Positions 1 through 9,127 of a stretch of 64,000 nt of DNA are shown in pieces. Every line of letters begins with the position of its first letter. The stretch's first letter is position 1. The translations under genes and the position numbers were made by a program. The stretch comes from Xanthostigma xanthostigma (Eukaryota > Arthropoda > Insecta > Raphidioptera > Raphidiidae): NCBI GenBank assembly GCA_963575645.1, contig OY754468.1:25754465-25818464 (forward strand), given 5' to 3'. Under the pieces are notes generated by a model. It saw nothing but the letters and a program-made list of their open reading frames with translations, ran no database searches and was not told the DNA's origin.

Positions 1-310
1 AGTTCACATATAATTTCAATATGGCCGGAATTAACTGTCAAAAATTATTACAAATATCCTCATTATGATGTGAAAATCACCTATTTTATAGGAGACTAGC
101 TGTAACCCGCGACTTCGTCTGTGTGGAATTTATATTTATTCAGTTCGCAGAATTTACGAAAAAACTTCCCTATTTTTTTTATTCTTATTATGGCCTAAAT
201 TACTCCTTATAACATCAGCTATCTGCCAGTGAATGTCCCGTCAAAATCGCTCTAGTCGTTTTGGAGTTTAGCCGGAACAAACAGACAGACAAAAACTTTA
301 GAAATGCATT
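1..310 (+). repeat. Dispersed repeat fragments at window edge
   Basis: Bases 1-105 resemble 29,075-29,155: both run from a 'GCCNGAATT' segment to 'ATTTTATAGGAG'. Bases 105-300 hold 'TGTAACCCGCGACTTCGTC' and later 'TTTAGCCGGAACAAACAGAC'. I recognise these as the tail of a common lepidopteran non-LTR retroposon or SINE. No ORF is present. The family name is not certain. Confidence 0.5.
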
Positions 311-1177
311 ACAATCCTAATACACGAACTACTCTCAAAGCTGCACTATCCACAAATTCTTACTCTAAGGTACTGTTCATTTTATCTACATACACATAAG
401 AGCTTAGCAAATACATAAAGTTTTCAAAGAGATTACTGCATTTGTGTGCGATGAATTTTGCCGATTTCAGATTTTATGTGCAATGCTACGTCCAATTTAT
501 AGTATTCTTTGTCTCATTACGTAGATAATACATTCATATATCCATATCTTTTATATATATTTTTTTCTGCACAGTTTTATTATTTCTGTAGAACAGTATT
601 CGGCATCTGTTAATGCAATAAAATTGTTAATAAATTTTTCCAATGGGATATTTAAACACAGTTGTGCACGTATTAAATTTTAAAACATGCAAAGAGAGAT
701 TAACTTTTTTTATTTATTTTACATTCACTAATTGTGTCATTTTTTTATTAACAGGCTAACTAGAATTTAATCGTAGATCTGTAAATTTTCTGCTTCTTTA
801 GAACTCGTCATTCAAGAAGCTGTGACCCTTTACTTTAAGTTTAGGTACAAACGAGCCTTTTTCCTGAAGTACGAAAAATTTCTCACCAACAGCACTAGTT
901 ATACGATAGAGCAAACACTTCCTAATCTCCGTTAAAACAGATGCAAAAAAGTTTTTTTTTTGACAGAAGGTACGTACTTGGTGCAAAATTGAAATTTAAT
1001 AATGTCGAAAATGTAGGAACGTCAAACGCTTGCTATCGTAAGTTTTAAAATAATGACGCAGGAGATATCGTATTTTTGCACGTGCCCCCTATACAATAGC
1101 TGATTTTAACATAGTTTTGACTTTTTTACAGTTCAATTTTGAGCAAGATCACTTTCAATTGTAGGCTACGTTCAATA
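311..1177. other. Intergenic or intronic, nothing recognised
   Basis: AT-rich sequence with T-runs. The only open frame, 62 codons on the minus strand at 798-986, has no recognisable motif and low-complexity surroundings, so I do not call it a gene. Confidence 0.5.
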
Positions 1178-1833
1178 GGGTATTTTGCACCATGTATGAA
1201 AAAATCTAATAATATACATATTCTTGATAGATTTGGTAAAAAGCAAACGAGAAATGTAGATTTTTGTTCATATTAATGCGATATAAATTTTATAAGTCAA
1301 TTTTAAGGGTTGTATTTTTTAATCTGTTCTTTAAAAGTCTAAAACGCTGTTCGCCATGTTGGATTCCGGCGTGACGTCACTTCGGCAATAAACTACCTAC
1401 GTTTATGTTATGCTGTGTGTTATTTTGAAGTTATTTCAAGTTAATATCACGTTTAGAGACTTTTATTTCGTATTTTATTGATTTTGCGTTATGGCAGACG
1501 GTTTCTTAAAACCAGAAAATACTAATCTACCAACGATAAATACGGTTAATAAATAAATAAAGTTTTACTAACTTGTATATTTACTTACACTGGTAATGTA
1601 ATAATCATATCATTCTTAAATATTAATTGTACAGTGTTACTATGGTTACTGCGCACTATCGCTATTATTTAGAATCATAGTGACGTCACGAGTCATATTC
1701 GCGCGAAAATTCATAATGATTTAAAAGTCATTTTTATGGCACTATTCGGTTATAAAATATTATAAAAATTCTAGTGCATCTTTATCACTTTAGGATTCAT
1801 TTAAAACACTTTTCAAAAAACGGTGTAATAGCC
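1178..1833 (+). mobile_element. Non-autonomous DNA element with micro-ORF, copy 1
   Basis: About 656 bp, closely matched along its whole length by 26,007-26,670. The ends are imperfect inverted repeats: GGGTATTTTGCACC on the left and, reversed, GGCTATTACACC on the right. Inside, an ATG at 1,491 opens a 21-residue frame (MADGFLKPENTNLP...) ending at 1,556, followed by an AATAAATAAA run. The second copy keeps this frame open with a few substitutions. From memory, MADGF-type N-termini start insect transposon-associated proteins with SWIM and YqaJ nuclease domains, so this may be an internally deleted derivative of such an element. No target duplication could be fixed. Confidence 0.6.
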
Positions 1834-2050
1834 AGTATTCTTTTGTGGCTAGAGACTATAATTTGTACGTTTATTTTATTTTACGTAACTTTACAACGCT
1901 AGGGTTAAATGTGTCGTCACGACTCCTATACAGACATGAATATCAGCTATTATTATAGGGGTTGTGCAAGAAAAAGTGTTTTGGAAACCATCGTTGCTGT
2001 AATATTCAAAATAATTTGGATACTTTGTTATGTAACTTAGATAGTAGGTA
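1834..2050. other. Unassigned AT-rich sequence
   Basis: No ORF, inverted repeat or known repeat seen. Confidence 0.4.
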
Positions 2051-2440
2051 TATTCAATGTAAATAAATTGCTTAGCTATTTAAATGTCACATTTTCTGTA
2101 AACTAGTTTTATCGTTCCATTCATACTTTAAAGTTTAAACTTGCAGTGTAATAAAGTGCTTAGCGATTTAAATATTTACGTTCATGATGCTGTAAACTTG
2201 TATCGATGTAAGCGTTGTTAGATTCGTATTTTAAGTTCAAGTTGGAGTACATTCAGTGCAGTAGAGCGCTAAGCGACATAAATAACAAGTTTATTTTACG
2301 TCTGCAATGTTGCAACCGACTTCTGTGCTTTAACGATAGCGCGTCGCTCGACCCGTATCTTACACTTAAGTTGGAGTGCATTCAGTGTAACTTAGCGCTC
2401 TACGGTGCAAGCAGCAGTTGCAACTTGCAATCAATTCTCG
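2051..2440 (+). repeat. Degenerate tandem repeat, about 4 units
   Basis: The motif ATTCAGTGTAAYWNAGYGCTTAGCGA recurs at about 2,051, 2,141, 2,251 and 2,379 (spacings about 90, 110 and 128), each preceded by a related TTAAGTTYAAGTTGGAGT-type segment. The 130-codon open frame at 2,215-2,607 starts at a TTG codon. It shows an internal protein repeat (KFKLEYIQCSRAL / TLKLECIQCNLAL) that simply mirrors the DNA repeat. I therefore annotate a decayed satellite-like array, not a gene. Confidence 0.6.
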
Positions 2441-2773
2441 TCCGCCCTTCTAACTCCTATCTGTACAATCAAATACAGTTCTTATGTACACAGAATTATC
2501 TATCGATACATATAAAACGTACATTGAATACTGTTACAAGTTATTTGACATCAACAAGCAGAATGTCTATGCAAACTTTAAAATACTCTTTTAAACAAAG
2601 AGGTTAAAACCATTTCCAACTTTGCCCGAATTCATTGATGGCAAATGTCTATTTTCGTGGCCTATACTTATATTTTTATAATAAGGCTGACCGGATACTG
2701 ACTGCTGCAAGCAATCGACATGTATTGCTTCAAGCATCGACTGCATGACGGACTACAAATCTACATAAAAAGT

Positions 2774-3457
2774 ATTCCACACGAGCACCCAAGCAATCAT
2801 ACAGTCGTCGAGCACGTATACATTTAGTTGTTTTTTCCAATCCTATTGGCTAATGTTTTAGCATTGGACCTAAAAAAAAACTCCAGAAACAACTTCCCGT
2901 ATCAAACCTGTAAACGGCGCAAACCGAGTTTGTTTCCCATTTAATTAACATGGGAAAAACGACGGTTTTACTCAAACATGGTTAGCTGGTAGAAAAAAAT
3001 TTATTTTAATTTTTAATGTCAGCATTTTGTAGAGAATTAAATTTCCCATGAAAATAGTTCTTAATACTAAATCTGTGAATTCATTATTTTCAAAGATATG
3101 CTCGTTTAAACATTCGCATAAAAAACCAAATTTTATTTATTTGATTAATGTTTAAACGAGCATACTTATCTTTGAAAATAATAAATTCGCGGATTTAGTA
3201 CTAAGAACCCTTTTTGTAGGAAATTGAATAGTGCCGCTATCAAAAATTAAAAAAAAATGTCTGCCAGCTATCCACGTTTGGGTAAAAATGTCATTTTTCC
3301 CATTAAATGGGAAACAAACTCGGTTTGCGCTGTTCACTGGTTTGATGAAATTTCTTTTAGGTCCGTTGCTTAAACATTAGCCAATGGGACCGGAAACGTT
3401 TTTAAAAAAATGCCCTGGTATATTATATACTGCTCGAGTTGTTTACTCGTGTGAAAT
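2774..3457. mobile_element. Foldback element
   Basis: Two long arms (about 2,774-3,112 and 3,149-3,457) are reverse complements over roughly 300 bp with moderate divergence, around a 35-bp loop. The outer ends read ATTCCACACGAG and, reversed, ATTTCACACGAG. Arms include TTTGTTTCCCATTTAAT and the complement ATTAAATGGGAAACAAA. The open frame at 3,152-3,337 (minus) lies inside an arm and is not a gene. No target duplication was found. Typical of a foldback-type MITE. Confidence 0.75.
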
Positions 3458-3573
3458 GCCACACAGGACCACTTGTCTTTCCAGTGTCTTGATTTAATTG
3501 ATTCGTGGAAAAAAAATTCGATGTTTTGTTTTTCGATAAAATGAACATTTCAATTGCACACTCCATCGAACGA

Positions 3574-3931
3574 CTAGACATTCTTAAATAATTGGAAGAC
3601 TTTTTTATCGATTCTAAGTTCAGTGAACAAGTGATGGTGTTGTTTTCTTAATTCTAAAATCGGATTTCTACTTCTGCTCTTGACCAACAGTAGCAACAAC
3701 AAAGTTTTTATACGCTTTATATTAGTTTGGGTTGTAACTAAGTATGTATGTCCGTAACGGAATCTTTGAGCATAATTTTCACCAATTTCCCGAAGTCTGA
3801 TTAATTTGAAACTTTGCATACGTATCAAGGACCGATGACAATGCAATAATTTGATAACAGTTTCCCATTATCCTTATTAGGACCCCCAGGATTAATAAAT
3901 TCTTTTATAGATCCTCAAACTAAAAAGTGAA
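3574..3931. repeat. Dispersed repeat upstream of a foldback
   Basis: Sequence around 3,780-3,855 ('TTTCCCGAAGTCTGATTAA', 'TTTGCATACGTATCAAGGA', 'GATGACAATGCAATAA') is matched at 58,540-58,615, where it also lies just before an 'ACTAAAAAGT' foldback. The two loci are diverged copies of one composite repeat. The 90-codon minus-strand frame at 3,574-3,846 is inside this repeat. Confidence 0.55.
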
Positions 3932-4156
3932 AAATAAAATATAGTTTAAAAAAAACTAAAAAACACGCTTTATATCGGACTAAAAAGTAAAAAATAATTG
4001 TTTTAAAATAAGCTTAAAAAGCGTGGGGCGCTTTGTTCCACATTTTCGTACATCGAGCGCCCAACGCTTTTTAAGCTTATTTTAAAACAATTATTTTTTA
4101 CTTTTTAGTCCGATATAAAGCGTGTTTTTTAGTTTTTTTTAAACTATATTTTATTT
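3932..4156. repeat. Near-perfect inverted repeat (foldback)
   Basis: Arms 3,932-4,032 and 4,055-4,156 are nearly perfect reverse complements with a loop of about 22 bp. They contain CTAAAAAGTAAAAAATAATTG and the complement. The same ACTAAAAAGTAAAAA core begins the foldback at 58,686. High arm identity implies recent formation or gene conversion. Confidence 0.8.
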
Positions 4157-4425
4157 CCTTAAAATCCGTATTGCAACAGGATTGAGCTAGTAGCTAGAGC
4201 GGATGACTGTGCAGACTGTTCGAGCGGTTGACAGTGACTGCTTGAGCGGTTCGTGTATGTTGTTCGACGATTAACAGCTCAAGCATGTACGGTCGACGTA
4301 AAGCTTTTCTGAAAATTTATAATTATAATGCACATATTAACGAAATGAAAGTATGGTGATAATGATAATTATAGACAATCGACAACTAAGGTGATTGAAA
4401 ATGTGCGCTATTTTGTGTATTTTTA
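4157..4425. other. Unassigned spacer
   Basis: Contains two GAGCGGTT boxes (4,225-4,260) among short self-similar stretches such as TGTTCGAGCGGTT/TGCTTGAGCGGTT. Nothing else recognised. Confidence 0.35.
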
Positions 4426-4476
4426 GGGTTCCGAACCCGAAGGGTGCTCAAACGGGACCCTATTACTAAGCCTCCG

Positions 4477-4482
4477 CTGTCC

Positions 4483-4520
<38 letters not shown>

Positions 4521-4527
4521 CTGTCAG
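4477..4527 (+). repeat. (GTCT)n microsatellite
   Basis: About twelve GTCT/GTCC units. Such tracts are a usual part of this repeat, in front of the 'CTGTATCTCAAGAACC' segment. Confidence 0.9.
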
Positions 4528-5089
4528 CGGGCTGTATCTCAAGAACCGTAATAGGTAGAGAGTTGAAATTTTCACAGAGTGTGTATTTCTATTGCCGCTA
4601 GAACAACAAATAATTAAAAACCCCCCAAAACTCCCAAAAGAGGAGCAAACTAAGTTTTTTGCTTATAATTCGCTCAATTTAAATCAGATCGTTTCAAGAC
4701 CTGTCTTAAACGAAAGAGGAGAAAATTTTACATAGATTTTGTATAACAGAATTCGTCGAAACACTTTTTTTGTACAGCTTTATATAGAAATATAATGTAT
4801 AAATTCAATTTTGTCTAATCCATAGCATACACGGAGATCGTCTGTCTTCGTTTGTTGCATAGTGTACTATGGGAATTTAAATATTGCGTATGTTTTGTCT
4901 TAAAAAAAAAGATTGCATTTGTTCAAAAACGAATGTCATTTCAAATATTAGTCAGTCTTTTGACATTTGTATTTTGTGAAAGGCAACGCCTTCTGAGTTA
5001 ACGATTTAAATAACTAATTTTAATTATTAGAACATATTGCTTTGACAGATGCAAACGTCATTTTTTACATTTTTTACCATTCCAACACC

Positions 5090-5735
5090 ATGGATGAGCG
5101 GAATAAAACCAAATTTTGGGAGGATGTTTGATATGCAAATATGAAGAGGCCTATTGTTTTTCAGAGACGTCGGCGCAAGCGCAAAAGAAATATATATTAT
5201 AATGTTGTTTTTCTAAGATAATAGTATACTTTTCATAAAGGCGTATTATTTTGTTTTACAGGAGTTTTGTAAAATAAATTTTTGAAAAAAATCGGCGCAT
5301 GCGTAGAAGAAATATATACTATAAAGCTGTTTTTTATATAATAACGGTATACTTTTCATTACGGTTTATTATTCTATCTATGTTTACAAAAGTTTTGTAA
5401 TTTTTTTGGGAAAAATTGGCGCATGCGCAAAAGAAATATATGCAATAACGTTGTTTTATATAATAATAGTATATATTTCATAATGGTTTATTATTCTATT
5501 TTAAAAGAAAGTTTTGTAAAAAGTTTTAGGGGGAAAGGCGGCGCATGCGCAGAAGAGATATGTGCTATAACATTGTTTTTATATAATAATGGTATACGTT
5601 TCATAATGGTTTAATATTCTAAAGTTTTGTATTTTTTTTTTTTTTTGGGGAAATCGGCGCATGCGCAACAGAGATATTTGCCATAACGTTGTTATTTGAT
5701 ATAATGGTATATTTATCAAAACCTTATATTATTTT
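5090..5735 (+). repeat. Tandem array, five units of about 121 bp
   Basis: GGCGCATGCGC (first unit GGCGCAAGCGC) recurs at 5,171, 5,293, 5,417, 5,540 and 5,655, a period of 116-124 bp. Each unit continues ARAAGARATATATGC, then 'TATAATAATGGTATACTTTTCAT', 'GGTTTATTATTCTA' and 'AAAGTTTTGTAA'. The same unit occurs singly at 18,320, 28,520, 36,850, 43,580 and 51,990, so the amplification is local. The preceding 'CAAATTTTGGGAGGATGTTTG' segment occurs once, so only the 3' part was multiplied. Confidence 0.85.
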
Positions 5736-6191
5736 ATTCTACAAGAAATTTTTGTAAAAAAAGTGTTTATAATATAAAAACGCCGGGGTGAATTATGTAA
5801 AATTTCACGCCTTGAAATTCTTGAACTACTTGCATACTCCCACTGGTTACATATTGTTATAGCGCCTCTCTTGTTTCTTTTACAAAAGTATTTAAAAAGT
5901 ACATAGTGTACGGAACCCTTCGTGTGCGAGTCCGACTCGCACTTGACCGGTTTTATTTATATAACGTATAAAAAATCTCATATTATAAGTTATTTTGAAA
6001 AATTACATGAAAATCATGTATGGTACTCTATACCAGTGCATTTTCTCTTTTATTTAGAAAAAAAGACTATTTTGGCTAACTTTATAGTAAGTAATCGGCA
6101 ATAAAAACCGGACGGTTTCATTATAGATTCTAAATGCTTTGTAATTTCTTTAGATGTATTCGCAATGGATTTTTAGGACTTTAATTTGAAT

Positions 6192-6258
6192 TTGTAAGAA
6201 ATAATTTTATTTATTGAAGAGTTCTCATCAGTCATAAATCAAAGATTGTAAGAAATAA
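6192..6258 (+). mobile_element. 41-bp retroposed tail with 13-bp target duplication
   Basis: Insertion 6,205-6,245 (ends TCATAAATCAAAGA) is flanked by two identical copies of TTGTAAGAAATAA (6,192-6,204 and 6,246-6,258). It equals the terminal about 41 bp of the AT-rich retroposon family also seen at 20,884, 21,834, 31,251 and 47,350. I read it as a severely 5'-truncated copy. Truncation plus a long target duplication fits target-primed reverse transcription better than a cut-and-paste transposon. Confidence 0.7.
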
Positions 6259-6420
6259 ATTTAAATATGGTAACTGGTGGTTCGTAAAAAGGATAAACTG
6301 TTAATTTTTCAGTGTAAAAATAGCTATTCAGAAATTGTAGATCATGCAAAAAACTATTACTATAAGAAGAATGTATGCTTTGTTTTGTTCTCTAATACTA
6401 AATATTTCTTTTAATTGTTT

Positions 6421-6486
6421 TTTCTTTTTGTTTACAGGTAAGAAATCGTGTACGTGAAAATTGTTTCTGGTAAATTGTAAGTAATT
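6421..6486 (+). promoter_or_regulatory. Recursive-splice-like site and 39-nt exon candidate
   Basis: TTTTTTCTTTTTGTTTACAG ends at 6,437 and is followed directly by GTAAGAAAT, so a strong 3' splice site abuts a 5' splice site with no exon between. A second donor, GTAAGTAATT, begins at 6,477, 39 nt downstream. In Drosophila such juxtaposed sites act as ratchet points in long introns, and a following donor defines the transient exon. The 39 nt contain an in-frame TAA in one frame. A micro-exon or chance similarity is possible. Confidence 0.4.
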
Positions 6487-6554
6487 AATTTACATTTTGT
6501 GTATTTGTATAATGTGCTACTTGCTTTCTTCATCCAACGATAAAAAAATCGAAA

Positions 6555-6743
6555 ATAGGAAATGGGCTGATAAGGGCCATTTTCCGCACATTCCACACTT
6601 GAAAGAAAAGTTTAATTTACCCCATAAATAATAAACTAAGTTATAGAAATTATTGTCAAAAAAGCGAGTGTTCAGCCCCTTTTGTACATTTAAATCTTTG
6701 AATTATTTTTTTACGAAGCGTTCCATGAGCCAAAATAAAATGG
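6555..6743 (+). repeat. Left arm of a foldback interrupted by the LINE
   Basis: Runs from 'AAATGGGCTGATAAGGGCCA' to the LINE tail. Its reverse complement, diverged, is at 11,107-11,345: both carry GGCCATTTTCCGC, CATAAATAATAAA, GTTATAGAAA, CAAAAAAGCGAGTGTT and TTTTTGTACATTT. Together they are the arms of a foldback whose loop received the LINE. Confidence 0.75.
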
Positions 6744-6837
6744 TACTCATAAGATAAGATAAGATAAGATAGCATTTATTGTCAGTAGAGATACAAATGA
6801 TCTATGTGACACGTCAAAAAATTTTGGAAAACAAAAA

Positions 6838-7368
6838 TTATTTAAAATAATCTATGAATTCATTTACATTATAAAATGCATTTTCCAGTAAAAAATTCTT
6901 TATCTTTTTCTTGAAAACCTTTATTTCATTAATTTTAAAACTCACAGGTAGTTTATTATAAAGAGCTGCTGAGAAATTCAGTGGGCAAAACTTGAAAATA
7001 TCAATACTTGCCATAGGTAATTTTATGTAATTTTTAAGACGAGTATCATGATCATGACCATCCTCTGCTAAAGAATAATTGGATTTGTTATGGTGTGCAT
7101 AAATTAACGCATGGAAAATAAAGATGCAAGGTATTGTCATAATTTTTTCTCTGACAAAAAATTGTTTACAAGAGTCATATTTTTTTATTTTGAACATTGC
7201 ACGTATAATGGCCTTCTGTTTAATAGAAGAAGCGTTATATCCCCAATACCATACCTTAACATAGGATAGACATGACCATAATAAATCGACTTTAAAATAT
7301 CTTTATTGGAAAATGAATGTTGAGCTTTTCTCATGACATACACATATCGAGACAGTTTTTTGCATATA
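6838..7368 (-). pseudogene. LINE ORF2, C-terminal part
   Basis: Continues ORF2 beyond the inserted pogo-type element. The first piece (7,185-7,368) reads CKKLSRYVYVMRKAQHSFSN and RYGI, the conserved post-RT 'thumb' region of CR1/Jockey elements. The second (6,838-7,197, other frame) ends with a typical C-terminus, FSAALYNKLP ... FKKKIKNFLLENAFYNVNEF. A frameshift near 7,190-7,250 separates the two. Stop codon at 6,838-6,840. Confidence 0.75.
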
Positions 7369-7984
7369 CAGTAAAACCTCGTTAACACGAACTCGTAAAA
7401 ATCAGGCAAAAAGTTCGTGTTATGTGGGAGTTCGTGTAAACCGAGTATGGCATAAAATACAGTCATTTTTTAAGTGTCAAATCATGATTTATTTTAAGTA
7501 AACATTGAATAATTATTTATTATAAATTATCTAATAACATTAATTGTTCTTAAATATTATCTGAGTTTGAAAGTTTGTTTTTATTTGTTTTACATTTCAA
7601 TAAATAAGAGGGGAAAAATTTAAAGGTATGTTTCTATTTATAGGATTTCGAGTGAATTATTAATCTCTTAGTCCTTTGTCTATTTTTAGAATGTGAGTTA
7701 ATTACTTTTGTAATCCCTTAAGCGAATCTTTTCTTTTAGTTGTATTGTATATTCATTGACCAAAATGATCAAAATATATGATTTGAGAATTTTTGTAGTT
7801 CGTATTATCCGATAATTAACCGTGAAGGGACGAAAAAGTTGTTCGAAGTTCGTATTAACGAGGGTTCGTGTTAACCGAACATAATTACATTAAAGCTTAT
7901 GTGACCATTGTCGAGAGCAAATTTTTGTTCGCGTTAAACCGAAATTCGTGTTAACCGTGTTCGTGTTAACGAGGGTTTACTGTA
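7367..7984. mobile_element. Pogo/Tc1-type non-autonomous element
   Basis: 614 bp (7,369-7,982) flanked by TA on both sides. Ends are CAGTAAAACCTCGTTAACACGAA and, reversed, CAGTAAACCCTCGTTAACACG. Subterminal copies of TTCGTGTTA/TTCGTATTA recur inside each end. The CAGTNAAACCTCGTTAA end is characteristic of pogo/Tigger-like elements. No transposase frame. Removing the element and one TA rejoins the LINE ORF2 in frame (HNTN-IC-KKL), so insertion struck an ORF that was intact here. Confidence 0.85.
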
Positions 7985-8772
7985 TTTGTATTATGACAAT
8001 CCCATTTTAAAGCGTACTGGATAGTAATTCCTAGAAATTTAGTAGCATCGATATTTTTTATTAGGTGACCGTTTGTAGAGATTCCGACGGCAGAGTCATT
8101 TCTGGATTGTGTAGTTTTGAAACGCATGAATTTGGTTTTTCCTTCATTTAAAATTAATTTGTTATTTTCGCACCACATTTTTATGTCTGCTAAAGCGAAA
8201 GATGCATTTTGTTGAAGTTTTTCCACAGTGGGGGCTGTAAGTAAGATAGTAGTATCGTCAGCATAGATTATTACTTCAGTAGCTGATTTAATGCAATTTG
8301 GAATATCATTTATGTAAAGCAGAAATAAAACTGGTCCCAATACCGATCCTTGGGGCACACCCGTGTATACTGCTTTAGGATCAGAATAATGAACACATAC
8401 ATATACTCTCTGTGACCTATCACTTAAATATGACGCAATCCATGAATGACTCTCTCCTCTGAAACCATACTTTTCTAATTTGTCTAATAGTATTTCATGA
8501 TCCACAAGATCAAACGCTTTAGAAAAGTCGCAAAATATTGCTGCGCAGTGAAGTTTTTTATTTAACTGCTCTGAAATTCTATTTATAAATCGATATATCG
8601 CTGTTTCGGTTGATCTAGATTTACAAAAACCATGTTGACATTCGGTGATAATTTTATTACTGTCAAGAAAAGACATAGCACGTTTAAGGTAGGCATGTTC
8701 CAGAATTTTTGAAAAAACTGACGGTATCGAAACAGGTCTATAGACTGTTGGCCATACTGGTTTTATCTCCAC
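7985..8772 (-). pseudogene. LINE ORF2 reverse transcriptase domain
   Basis: The minus-strand frame (268 codons from 8,772, its last residues read into the inserted element) holds RT motifs in order: YRPVSI at residue 11, FCDFSKAFD near 80-88, TGVPQGSVLGP near 137-147, IIYADD near 168-173 (catalytic YADD at 170-173), WCENNKLILNEGKTK and KFLGI. A frameshift at about 8,760 separates it from the preceding frame (8,738-9,127), where HKGGDKT precedes YRPVS. All catalytic aspartates are kept, so the enzyme was recently functional in sequence, but the copy is dead. Confidence 0.9.
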
Positions 8773-9127
8773 CTTTATGAATTGGTATTACCTTTGACTC
8801 CTTTAGGACACTGGGAAAAACACCATTTTTAAACGACAAATTAATTATATATATAAACGGTGACAGAATGAAACGGTATGCTCTTTTTAAGATTATGCTG
8901 TTAATTTCATCTGTTCCACTAGAACCCGAATTTTTCATGTCAGAAATAATTAATTCCATTTCCTTTTCGTGTACTGGGGACAAGAAGACACTGTTTGAAA
9001 AATTATTGTTTATGACATTTTTGTAATTGTTATTTCTATTGATAGTAGAACATATATTCTCAATTGAATTGCAAAAATAATTATTGAATTCATTACTGAC
9101 CATAGGTAACTGAATCACATGTTTCAA
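8738..9127 (-). pseudogene. LINE ORF2 linker between endonuclease and RT
   Basis: Frame containing FNNYFCNSIENI, the SSGTDEINSIILK segment ('tGPDGIs' box of Jockey/CR1 RTs) and HKGGDKTSMANS. It overlaps the end of the upstream frame near 9,093-9,127, where a frameshift breaks ORF2. Confidence 0.8.

Larger units (their letters stand above)
4426..5952 (+). mobile_element. Lepidopteran-type composite repeat element
   Basis: Starts AGGGTTCCGAACCCGAAGGG and ends with CGGAACCCTTCGTG...GACTCGCACTTGACCGG. The outer AGGGTTCCG and CGGAACCCT are inverted repeats. I recognise this start/end pair as very abundant in Lepidoptera. After a (GTCT)n tract comes a 'CTGTATCTCAAGAACCGTAA' segment, and at 5,095 the GCGCATGCGC repeat family begins and is tandemly amplified. 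No coding frame. Its superfamily is not clear to me. Confidence 0.65.

Noticed and set aside
5164-5720. Regularly spaced repeats that could suggest a CRISPR array
   Set aside because: The repeats fill the whole unit with no variable spacers, the sequence is eukaryotic, and single copies occur elsewhere in the window.
6224-6231. CTGATGAG (minus strand) in the 41-bp insertion, the classic hammerhead word
   Set aside because: Other copies of this terminus read CTGATTAG and no GAAA-bearing stem follows, so it is a chance match in one copy.
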